NCBI GenBank assembly: GCA_027596035.1
Contig: JADGJA010000354.1
Location: 1 to 21,814 of the forward strand
From: Thoreauomyces humboldtii
Lineage: Eukaryota > Chytridiomycota > Chytridiomycetes > Spizellomycetales > Powellomycetaceae
DNA length: 21,814 nucleotides
Direction: 5' to 3'
Position numbers and translations under genes: made by a program. Positions 9,691-17,804 of the stretch are shown here, in pieces; position 1 is the first letter of the stretch, and every line of letters starts with the position of its first letter. A model generated the notes under the pieces. It made no database searches. It was not told where the DNA came from and was given only the letters and a program-made list of their open reading frames with translations.

Positions 9691-9699
9691 CCTTTTATA
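9691..9699 (-). promoter_or_regulatory. TATA box (TATAAAAGG)
   Basis: On the minus strand the sequence reads TATAAAAGG, a near-perfect TATA element, with its 5' end about 86 bp upstream of the PsiD-like ATG at 9613. This allows a short leader of roughly 50 nt. No other gene in the window has so clear a TATA box. Confidence 0.7.
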
Positions 9700-9925
9700 C
9701 TCTTCCGCCTTCTTCCTCCGCGTTCGGCCGCCGTTGATGATGACGTGCAAGTTCTGTACACCACCATTCTGAAGTGTGACCGCGAGGCCGAAAGCAACTT
9801 CGGGAAGGGAAGGAGGGTCCTGTCGAACGTTCGCAAAAAGAACAAAAGTCAGACGTCATACAGGATTTCCCAATGTTCTTTTTTCGCTGCGGCCTCCGTT
9901 GCGATTTGCGGCAACCGCCTTGAGG

Positions 9926-9945
9926 TTTTAGGGCTAGGGCTAGGG
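9926..9945 (+). repeat. Telomere-like (telobox) repeat in an intergenic promoter
   Basis: TTTTAGGGCTAGGGCTAGGG, three GGG-containing units resembling TTAGGG repeats with a C in place of T in two units. In an internal promoter this could be a binding site for a TRF/Tbf1-like Myb protein; that is inference. Confidence 0.5.
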
Positions 9946-10006
9946 ATTGTATACTGTACATCCCGTCGTCGTCTCGAGACAACGTATTGCTGGGTGTAAG
10001 TACATG

Positions 10007-10025
10007 TACCTATCTACCTATCTAC
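10007..10025. repeat. TACC/TATC tetranucleotide tandem repeat
   Basis: TACCTATCTACCTATCTAC, two and a half copies of an 8-bp unit, about 285 bp upstream of the transporter start. Confidence 0.7.
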
Positions 10026-10310
10026 AATTAGGAATGTCCCCAAATGTTGCTGTCCTCTCTAGGACTACGGTGGTGATTGCTAGAAGGAAGTGATGCCATA
10101 CAGAAAACTTTCCTCGGAAGGCAGCGTGTATAGTGGATCACAAGCACTGATGAACAAAGATGGGTTTGTGAGACTCCACAGCGTGGTGTTGCTGGCTGAG
10201 TGAGTGGAAGGTGCTCGAGTCCAAGCGCTGTCTGCAATTTGATGTGCGAGAAATTAATTGATGCTTGCTGCGTTCCCACGGTCTCTTCCAAACGGCTAAA
10301 GGCATCCTAA

Positions 10311-12179
10311 ATGGTATCCCACAATCGTCCCTTACGCATGCCTGGGAGCGCAGCGTCCCCGCCAGCCTCAGCTCCGCCACCGCGACGACGTTCAACATGC
10401 GTCCTCATCAATACACCCGAAAATTACGATGACGACAGCGAGGATGTCATGTCGTTCGGTGGACGCGCCAACGGGCACGAGGAACCTCTCGGCAGCTGGT
10501 CCGAGGTCGAGGGACGCGTGCTTCGGGAGTCTTCTCAACTCGAAACGTCATCTCCGCACGGAACGGACGATGGAGAAGAGGGCGACGAAGAGGTTCCGGT
10601 TTTGAACGGGAGGTATCGACGGACGGGGTCTAGGCACGACACTCCGGACGGCGACCGGTACCACCATCACTCCCATGCGCAAGCCGGGGCTGTCAACGGG
10701 ATCAGTGCATATGTTGAAAGCACGGGAGGAGACCATGAGGACTCGGAGGAGCCCGACGAGTTCACTCCCCTGCTGCTTCCGCATCCCGCTTCGCCAACGT
10801 CTACCGAGACTCACACTATCTTGAACTCCATTAACCTGCTGATGGGCATGGGAATCTTGACCCTTCCTTATGCCATGTCTCTCTGTGGCTGGGTCGTGGG
10901 CATATCCCTCCTGATTCTGTTTCCTCTGCTCGCATCGACAACTGCCAAAATCCTCGTAAAATGCATGGAGGTTCGACCGACCATGCTTCCAATCTTCTCC
11001 CCGGGTGGAAGTAGCAACGGCATAAGAGAACCCTCTACGCCAACTCTAGGTCCTCAGAATCCGCACAAGTCCATGTCCTATGGCGACATCGCACAAACGG
11101 CTTTCGGACCCCGCGGAAAGACGTTCGTTTCGGCTCTCTACATCGTTGAACTGTTCGCAGCCTGCACGGCCCTCGTAATTCTGGTGGCCGACTCTCTCCA
11201 TGCTCTTTACCCACAGTTCTCGCTTCAGACCATCAAGCTCGGGGTAGCCGCCTGTATGGTGGTCACGACATGGTTCAGGACGGTCTCGATGCTCACCTAC
11301 GCGAGCTTTGTCGGCGTCGTGGCCATCGTGAATCTACTCTTCATCATCGTATTCGATGGTGTGACCAATCCTACCCGACCTGGGAGCTTGTTGGACCCTG
11401 CGGAGACGGACATGTGGCCCAGGAGCTGGCAGAACGTGGCTCTGGCAGTCGGGATCATGTTTGTCGGTTTTGATGGTAACGATAGCTTGCGCGTCGCCGA
11501 GAAGCGTGGGAAAGATCGATTTCTCATTTTCTTTTTTCGTGCAGGCCACGCCGTCTTGCCGACCATATATCGCGATCTGAAGACGCCCACTGCGTTTCCA
11601 TTCTGCATCAACGTAACATACGTGACCATCACTGCACTGTACCTTACCGTGTCCGTGTCGGGCTACCTGATGTTTGGCAACACCATTTTACCTGAGGTAA
11701 GTACGATTGCAGTGGAGCTCAACATTTTTGTTGCTCGTCTTCTGACCATGCATGATCCGAACTAGATCACGCAAAACCTGCCAACGATCCCAGCGTACAA
11801 CCCGGCGCTCAACCAACTGACGGTGTACCTCGTCGCTTTGAACCCGCTCGCCAAGTATGCACTGACCATTCGACCCGTCCATTCCTCCCTCGAGCACTGG
11901 ACCACGAGCCATTGGCAGCGCATAATCGTCCGCACACTCCTCACGCTTCTGGTGCTCGGAACGACCTTGGCGGTTCCAAGCTTCGACAGGGTGATGGGTC
12001 TCATCGGCTCCGCCTTCAGCGGATCTGTGGCCGTCATTGTGCCGTGCGCATGTTATGCAAAGCTGTTTTGGAGAGGTGTAGGCTCCGGAAGAAAGGCCTT
12101 GACGGTCCTCGGTCTTACAAGCGGCGTTACGATCGTCGTGGTTGGGTTGGTGGGGGTGCTCTGGGGACGCGGTGCGTGA
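10311..12179 (+). CDS. AVT-type vacuolar amino-acid transporter (Aa_trans family)
   Basis: Three exons: 10311-11475, 11545-11696 and 11766-12179, with two 69-nt GT-AG introns in phase; 576 residues. A hydrophilic, acidic and proline-rich N-terminus of about 160 residues ends in FTPLLLPHPASP. The membrane domain then begins with the family signature THTILNSINLLMGMGILTLP and continues through about 11 transmembrane segments, with SYGDIAQTAFGPRG and FVGFDGHAVLPTIYRDL, which is the Avt/SLC36-like G.H.V.P motif created by splicing exon 1 to exon 2. NPLAKYALTIRPV is in the last third. Yeast Avt1/Avt3-type carriers move neutral amino acids across the vacuole membrane using the proton gradient; substrate here is unknown. 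Intron 1 is a multiple of three with no stop, so retention would add 23 residues just before the conserved motif. An ATG at 10338 is an alternative start. Confidence 0.93.
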
Positions 12180-12418
12180 CTCGGCATCATCCCAGGTGCC
12201 CTGTTTCGAAAACCAAGTTGTAGGGGAGTTCGCCAGCCTCTCTGCTATCTCTGTCTTCCCTCATACCCTTTACCTGCCACATCTTTCCCCTTTCGTGCTG
12301 GCACCCGACACAGACCTCGCTCTATAATGCTCTTTGTTCCCACTTTGCTGTACATAATGTTTTCTCTTGCATCCATCATCCCATCTGTAAGACTGGTTGA
12401 ACCACTCCTATCTGTTTC

Positions 12419-13509
12419 TCACATGGAGCCGATGGCGGTCTGCAGTTCCCGCTGCTGAGACACCAGCATGTCCCTCTCGGCCTTGAGCTTCTCCAACAGC
12501 TCGTCCACGACCTCTGTCCCGCCCACGGTCGGTCCGCCGGGAGATGACGACTGTGGCAGGTCCTTCAACGCCGCGGCCTCCTTCCTCTTGTAGTCGGCGA
12601 GTCCCTGCACCTCGCCCCTCGTCGCCTCCAGCTCCTTCAGATGGTCCCTTGCGTGATCCTCCTCGCCACGAGCAAGTCGCACCTCGGTCGAGATGCGGTC
12701 CAGTTCGTCCTCGAGCTCCCTTGTCGTCTTTGCGTGAGAGGCTCCGACGTCCCGTACCGCTGCCGACGGTCGCGCGGACGTCGATGACGACAACGTTGAC
12801 TTTTTTTTTCCCCCGGGGAAAAGATGGACAGAGAGAAAGAGGCATCAGATCGATGGTAATGGGAAGTCATCCGATGAGTTTTTTCCTGATTTTCACACCT
12901 CCTTCAGGAACGACTCCTTGACGGTCAGTGGGATCCCGACGGGGATCTCCTTTCCCTTCCGACGTTGGTTCAGGACGTGGGAAAAGTAGACGAACTGCTC
13001 GAGGTTGATTCGCTGGGTCATCCGGATGTCCACGATCTGCCTTTGAGGACGGAAGGGACCCAGGCATGTCAGGGAATTCGATTGACACGACGAGCGAAGA
13101 GACAACGGGAGGTCAAACGGACCATATCTGAGAGAATTCAGGTTGACTGAGGCGGGACAGCTGGAAGAGCTGTTCCAGTTGGGTCACTGGAATGAGTAAG
13201 GTTGGGTACAGGTGAGCGCAAAGGAAGTAAAGAGGCCGGGCATGCACAATGTACTTACGAGCGACCTCATCCTCATCCTGGCTATACTTTGCAAACTGCG
13301 TCTCTACAAGGTAGATATGGTGTCAGTTGGGGGTTTTCCAATGCAGGACGAGTTAGGGGAGACGAGAGCATTTACCTGCTGCGAAGCGTTCTGCAGGGCT
13401 GATGTACCAGTCAAACTCTTGGGACTGAGGTGCGAACCGAGGAGCGTTCAGAGTTCAGCAGAGTTGTCGGGGTTTTCTAAGAGAATGCTGCGGGATTACT
13501 CACGGCCAT
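12419..13509 (-). CDS. END3-like endocytic protein lacking the N-terminal EH domain
   Basis: Six exons on the minus strand: 13509-13504, 13424-13376, 13303-13259, 13186-13123, 13040-12899 and 12799-12419; GT-AG introns of about 72-99 nt, all in phase; 228 residues. The EH-like fold starts at once: QEFDWYISPAERFAAETQFA, then LEQLFQLSRLSQPEFSQIW and INLEQFVYFSHVLNQRRKGK, followed by EIPVGIPLTVKESFLKE. These match the second EH-like unit of fungal End3 (FEWYM.P, IP..LRASF). The last exon is a coiled coil with LADYKRKEAAALKDL, like the C-terminal YKRKELR block of End3. End3 works with Pan1 and Sla1 at cortical actin patches. Known fungal End3 proteins are about 350-400 residues and begin with another EH domain that is absent here. 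The first coding exon is only six bases (Met-Ala). An ATG at 13553 lies upstream in another frame. The acceptor of the last exon (A-rich, AAAAAAAAAG) is weak. Confidence 0.72.
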
Positions 13510-13850
13510 GTTCCGCTAATGTCGTGTCCGTCTTCACCAGGCTGGGCCGTCATCAGAGGAGAGGAGAGTACGAGTACGTATAGGGTTGCGGCTCCTTGTT
13601 CAACTCTCTGCCCTGCCCTCCTCTCCTCTGCCGAAAGAAACACGCGGCCGCCTTTTGTCTGTCCGCCTCGTCGCTGCATCTCTCGTGTCTCTCTCTTTTC
13701 TTGTCCTGTCCGAAAACCCCCCCCCAGCTCCCACCGCAACACATCCCCCTTCTTCCCACACAGGCATCTCGTTACCCCCTTCCCTTCACCAAGCACAAAC
13801 TACCCGGTCCTCCCCTCGAACGCAACTCCTCCCCTGTATACTCCACCATC
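13510..13850. promoter_or_regulatory. Divergent promoter region between END3-like and histone H1
   Basis: 341 bp, strongly pyrimidine-rich on the plus strand (CTCTCC, CCCCCCCCC and CTTCCC runs) up to the H1 start. CT-rich leaders are common before highly expressed fungal genes. No EH-domain coding was found here on the minus strand. Confidence 0.5.
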
Positions 13851-15226
13851 ATGACCAAGGACGAGGCACCTGCGAGTCCCACGACCGATAAGCCAAAGAA
13901 GGCCGCGCACCCTAGCTTCAAGGAGATGGTCGAGATTGCCATCGCTTCTCTCGTGAGTTTTCCCAACTCCCCGCTCGTCTGCCATCGCCTCTCTCCTGCG
14001 CAGCCGTCTTCGCACGCATCTCTCACCTCGTCGTCTCCATCAACGGTGACGCGAACGAGGAACTTGCGGATGAAGCCACTCGCGCGTCCTTGAGGTGCGC
14101 GCGAGGACGGGCAAACGGAGAAGAAAAACACGAGACTTGCACCGCGTTTCCGAAGACACCGCTCTTTCTGCTCATCTAACACTCTACTTTGCCCTTCTCT
14201 CCACCAGGCCGAGAGGGGCGGCTCCTCCCGTCCATCCATCAAGAAGTATATCCTATCCAACTTCGAGGTACGTCCGTGCGCCCGAGTTTGCGGAAACGCG
14301 TTCAACGTCTCCGAAGAACGTGTTTTTTCTGATCTTGCTCTTTTATCGTCGATGCAGGGACTCAGCGGTACCGCGGGAGACCTCATCAACAAGGCCATCG
14401 CCGCAGGCGCCGAGAGCGGCAAGTTCATCCAACCCAAGGGACCGTCTGGTGTCGTGAAGATCAACAAAGCCTACGTCCCCACCGACAAGGAGAAGAAGGA
14501 AAAGGAGAAGAAGGCAGAGGCAGCAAAGGCTCTCAAGGCGAAGGGTGACACCAAGGGCGACCAGAAGAAGAAGGGAGCCAAGAAGGAGACCGCTACCACC
14601 AAGAAGGATGGCGCCAAGAAGACCACCGCCTCGAAAAAGGACAAACCGGTCACCGACAAGCCCGGAAAGAAGGTCACGACCGCTCAGAAGGTAGCTGTTC
14701 TCTCACCGAGATGGGCCATCACCAGTCCATCCCAGCTGACCGATTTACTTCACCAACCCGTTACTCTCCAGGTTGCAGACAAGAAGAAGGAGCAACCCAA
14801 GAAGGCTGCCGATAAGAAGAAGGATACCGCGGAAAAGAAGTCTCCAGCTCCTAAGAAGGCCACTCCGAAGAAGGATGCTCCTGCTGCAAAGAAGACTGCC
14901 GCATCGAAAAGCGCCCCTGCTGAGAAGAAGGAGAACGCTAAGAAGTCTCCTGCCTCAAAGAAGGAGAAGCCTGTAGCAGACAAGCCGGCAGCAAAGAAAA
15001 CCACTGCCCAGAAAGTAAGCGATGCAGTTGTGTCTTTTGGAGAAGGCAAGGATTGCATCTAATGTACATTTCATCCGAAAAGGTCGACGAGAAGAAAAAG
15101 GGAAAGGCCGATGCTAAGCCTGCCAAGAAGGCGGCGGAAAAGAAGACCGAAGCCACGAAGTCCCCCGTCGCTGACAAGAAGGAGGCGAGCAAGGCACGAG
15201 CCGAACGCGCCGCCGGCAGGTCTTGA
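13851..15226 (+). CDS. Linker histone H1
   Basis: Five exons: 13851-13952, 14208-14267, 14358-14690, 14772-15014 and 15083-15226; every junction is phase 0; 293 residues. The winged-helix globular domain is spread over exons 1-3: HPSFKEMVEIAIASLAERGG, then SSRPSIKKYILSNFEGLSGT and ESGKFIQPKGPSGVVKINKA. The tail (about 90-293) is a long Lys/Ala/Pro stretch typical of H1. H1 binds linker DNA at the nucleosome entry/exit and compacts chromatin. Intron 1 is 255 nt, by far the longest in the window. Exons 3 and 4 end alike (KPVTDKPGKKVTTAQK and KPVADKPAAKKTTAQK) and exons 4 and 5 both begin with Val, so a tail exon seems duplicated. Intron 3 (81 nt) is open and in frame, so retention would insert 27 residues of unlike composition; I treat it as an intron because the Lys/Ala bias stops exactly at its borders. 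Confidence 0.93.
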
Positions 15227-15288
15227 AAACCTGAGTATACTCGGTCACCTTTTCTCTATTTATTTCGACGTCACCTCGACCGGCAGAC

Positions 15289-15302
15289 CAGCGCTAGCGC
15301 TG
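15289..15302. repeat. 14-bp perfect palindrome after histone H1
   Basis: CAGCGCTAGCGCTG reads the same on both strands. It sits 63 bp after the H1 stop codon. In RNA it allows a five-pair stem with a CUAG loop. Confidence 0.75.
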
Positions 15303-15475
15303 TCCGCTGCCGCAAGGACCCTTGTCTTGTCCTCGAGTCTCAAACCAGCTTCGACCGTCTCTCACGTTTTCGATCTTCCAGAACTTTTGTGACGCCCCTT
15401 CCAGGTGTTTTTGTTAAGAACGCCGTTAGTGTTTTTTTCCACTCGAGTCTCTACTTTTTCTTATTTCCCCTTCTC

Positions 15476-15487
15476 CCCGCTAGCGGG
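15476..15487. repeat. 12-bp perfect palindrome near the SET gene 3' end
   Basis: CCCGCTAGCGGG reads the same on both strands. It lies 53 bp beyond the SET gene stop and shares the GCTAGC core with the palindrome at 15289. Confidence 0.75.
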
Positions 15488-15539
15488 AAGAAAACAAACT
15501 AAAGTTCTATCTTTTCTCAACACCATGTCAGCTTCTATG

Positions 15540-16994
15540 TCACGCGGACACTCCACATACGCCGCATGACCCGTCGCACATGTCGGCCCCCCACTTGCGA
15601 AGGTTGTCGAGACGTTCCTCCGGTTCGTCGTCTTGGACGTAATCCGTGGTGACCGGCTCTCCGGCTTTGATGCTTCGGGTGGCGATGACGGTTGTTCGGT
15701 TGTCCCTGTATTCGATGGTGGCGTTGGGGTTGCAGCTATGGTTGATGGTGGAGTGAAGCGGTAGGAGAAGGGTGATGTCGGCGTGAAGAAGATGCGTCGG
15801 TCGTTCGTCCTGAACGTCTTCGTCTTCTTCTTTTTCATCCACTCCTTCGTATGGTTGGTCCTCCTCGTCATGCTCGTGATCGTGCCCATGCTCATGCTCA
15901 TGCTCATGATCCCCATCAGAGCTCTCATCGTCCTCTTCGAAGCTCGTGACCCTCTTCCAGATCTCGTCGACGACCTTCTTCGCTTCGTCATCCTCATCCC
16001 CCTCCTCCTCGTCCTCCATCGCTCCTTCGAGAGCCTTGACGATCGGTCCAGCCACGTCGACACCCAGGTTGTTCATCTCGAACATGCCCACGACCTGCGC
16101 GTAAAAGTCCGCGTTCAAGATATCCTCGATCCTCTCCCTCCTCTCCTCTCCCAGGACCGAGCGCACGATCCCGAGCGCGTCCTCGATGACCACTCTCAGC
16201 GACGCCTCGAACTCGTGCGGCGGAACGTGGTCCGGATCCGACTCCCGGGGCTGGAGGACGTGCCACCATGCCGTCTTGGCCACCCGACGGAACGGTCGGA
16301 GCGCGGTTCGAAGCGGGACGGAGGAGAGGGCGGGGGATGAGATGAGGGCGTAGAATCGGAGGACGAGGAGGAAGACCTCGTTGGTTTGGGATGCGTGGGA
16401 GAGTAGTTCGTCGAGGAGGGGGGATGCGTGAAGATGCGTGTCTCGACCTCTTTGTAGACATCGAGGACTGCAGTATAGGGTTTTGGTACACTCTGGACAG
16501 GGTATCGCGTCCTTCAACCGTATCCCGACCGACCCCTCATCCTTCCTCGTCTTCTCGAACAAAGCTTCCTCGGGCGTGGTCAGATCTCGTCGAAGGATGT
16601 GCCTCGCCTGATCGGCGGCGGACCCGATCGGGGCGTAGCAGTTGTCGCAGAGAAGGATGAGCTCCTCGCTCTGGAAGTCCCGCATGGAGAGCAACGGAAC
16701 GTCGACCAGGAGCACCTCCCCCTCCTCGACGTCGCGATCCGCAACCAGAGCCTTTCCCCGACGTTCGTCGAGGTAACACACGCGGACGGGCTGACCGGCC
16801 GTCAAGGTCTCGTAATAAGACAGAGTCTCGGCAGATTCATGTGGACCGTACAGGACTTCGTTGGAATCACAAAAGTACTCGAGGAGGGAGCGTTGCGAGG
16901 CGGTGAGGCGTGACTGGGCGCTGAAGAGCGATGGGCGAGTGGAACTCGATGATGAGGATGATCCGGTGACGGTGACGTTTTCTTGAACGGACAT
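15540..16994 (-). CDS. SET-domain protein with degenerate MYND-like zinc site (Set5/SMYD5-like)
   Basis: A single exon of 484 residues from the first ATG at 16994; the open frame extends upstream to a TTG but has no earlier ATG. The split SET domain starts at RRGKALVADRDVEEGEVLLV (79-98). A MYND-like insert has cysteine pairs CDNC (116, 119), CPEC (166, 169) and YCSPRC (175, 179), but the last MYND cysteine is not seen. SET resumes with INHSCNPNATIEY (417-429, the NHSC pseudoknot motif) and AGEPVTTDY (444-452). It ends with a post-SET-like cysteine cluster at 473, 477 and 480. Between the halves is an acidic insert with alternating HEHEHEHGHDHEH (about 360-372). Set5/SMYD5 proteins methylate histone H4 or ribosomal proteins; the substrate here is unknown. 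Being intronless is unusual in this window. Confidence 0.85.
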   Translation of the reverse strand: MSVQENVTVTGSSSSSSSTRPSLFSAQSRLTASQRSLLEYFCDSNEVLYGPHESAETLSYYETLTAGQPVRVCYLDERRGKALVADRDVEEGEVLLVDVPLLSMRDFQSEELILLCDNCYAPIGSAADQARHILRRDLTTPEEALFEKTRKDEGSVGIRLKDAIPCPECTKTLYCSPRCLQRGRDTHLHASPLLDELLSHASQTNEVFLLVLRFYALISSPALSSVPLRTALRPFRRVAKTAWWHVLQPRESDPDHVPPHEFEASLRVVIEDALGIVRSVLGEERRERIEDILNADFYAQVVGMFEMNNLGVDVAGPIVKALEGAMEDEEEGDEDDEAKKVVDEIWKRVTSFEEDDESSDGDHEHEHEHGHDHEHDEEDQPYEGVDEKEEDEDVQDERPTHLLHADITLLLPLHSTINHSCNPNATIEYRDNRTTVIATRSIKAGEPVTTDYVQDDEPEERLDNLRKWGADMCDGSCGVCGVSA

Positions 16995-17804
16995 CGATGC
17001 GTGGTATAGGTTATCAACTGTGTGGAATAACGAGTCTGCAAGTGTGAAAGAAGGACGAGGTGTGCCCAAGAGAACAAGGGGAAAAAAAAGAAAGAAAGCA
17101 GAAGAAGCAGGAGGATGTGGTGATGTGATCAGTCGAGAGAGCGAGAGAGGGGGCCGTGCACTTCCATTTGCACAAACTGCGCAGCCGATAGAAACAAGTA
17201 TGCAGCGCCAGTTTGCGGAGCAAGTTTACAGTACCCACAGAAGTGCACCGAGAGTGGCGGAGAAAGCTGCAGTGCTCCATTTACAGTAGGTGTGTGTGAG
17301 AGAGAGAGAGAGCGCGCGAGAAAGATGAACAACCACACGATAAGCTTGCACAGGCACAATCTGAATGCAAGGGTACACCAGTCCGCCGCAAGGGAGCAGC
17401 GCCGATCTCTGGTGAGTGGTACGGTACAGTACACACGCGAATGGCAACGCAATAAATAAAGATTTAGCGCAACGACCGCGGCCAGAGGCGTCTGCGGTGC
17501 TGCTCTGTGCCCGACGGTGGTGATGGGTGTCGAGTGGCTCGGCAAGGTGTAACGGGTTTCGGACAGCTCCATCATTTGCTTCCGAGTGCTTGGCCGCCAC
17601 CTGAAGGGATCTCAGCTCAACATCCTTATCCCTGTGACCCGGTGAGGTGTGGGGCTGCTTCGCGCTGCTCTGTGTTGGTGCCGCAACATACTGGGCGGTT
17701 CGTAGACTTGTTCTGCAATATACAACCAGCTAAAGCACGGAAGGTGTTTTGCCAAAGCCGTTACGCGCTGTCCCCCTCGTCCGCCCCAGTCTTCTGTGCG
17801 CAGC
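16995..17804. promoter_or_regulatory. Divergent intergenic region between the SET gene and the DUF5672 gene
   Basis: 810 bp between starts. It contains a TG/GA dinucleotide tract at 17291-17312, an A-rich patch near 17080-17110 and AATAAATAAA at 17451-17460. Open frames of up to about 150 codons occur (17129-17575 minus, 17507-17977 plus) but their composition is not protein-like and I do not call them. Confidence 0.45.
17291..17312. repeat. TG/GA dinucleotide tract
   Basis: TGTGTGTG passing directly into a GA run of about seven units, followed by GCGCGCGAG. It lies in the promoter region upstream of the minus-strand SET gene and the plus-strand glycosyltransferase gene. Confidence 0.85.

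Larger units (their letters stand above)
9614..10310. promoter_or_regulatory. Divergent intergenic region between the PsiD-like gene and the AVT transporter
   Basis: 697 bp between starts. Near the PsiD-like side lies a strong TATA box (minus strand, 9699-9691). In the middle is a telomere-like (TTTTAGGG, CTAGGG, CTAGGG) motif at 9926-9945 and a TACC/TATC tetranucleotide repeat at 10007-10025. No gene was recognised; short frames in 10028-10398 show no family features. Confidence 0.55.
15227..15539. other. Convergent 3' region between H1 and the SET gene, with two palindromes
   Basis: 313 bp between stop codons. T-rich tracts follow the H1 stop. Two perfect palindromes share the core GCTAGC: CAGCGCTAGCGCTG at 15289-15302 and CCCGCTAGCGGG at 15476-15487. 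Each could fold as a short stem with a CTAG loop in RNA or act as a dyad protein site. Neither fits the metazoan histone 3' stem-loop. Confidence 0.55.

Noticed and set aside
13772..14467. 231-codon minus-strand open frame across the 5' part of histone H1
   Set aside because: It is antisense to well-supported H1 exons and their introns, with no family features and a poor composition.
15289..15302. Metazoan-type histone 3' stem-loop after H1
   Set aside because: The sequence is a palindrome with a CTAG centre and lacks the six-pair stem, UUUC loop and downstream purine element.
16995..17069. N-terminal extension of the SET protein by 25 codons
   Set aside because: It would need a TTG start; the first ATG in frame is at 16994, so the extension is taken as leader.
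17451..17460. AATAAATAAA as a poly(A) signal
   Set aside because: No plus-strand gene ends nearby; it lies in a divergent promoter region.
17129..17575. 149-codon minus-strand frame between the SET and DUF5672 genes
   Set aside because: It runs through the dinucleotide tract and shows no domain-like pattern; it is in a likely promoter region.
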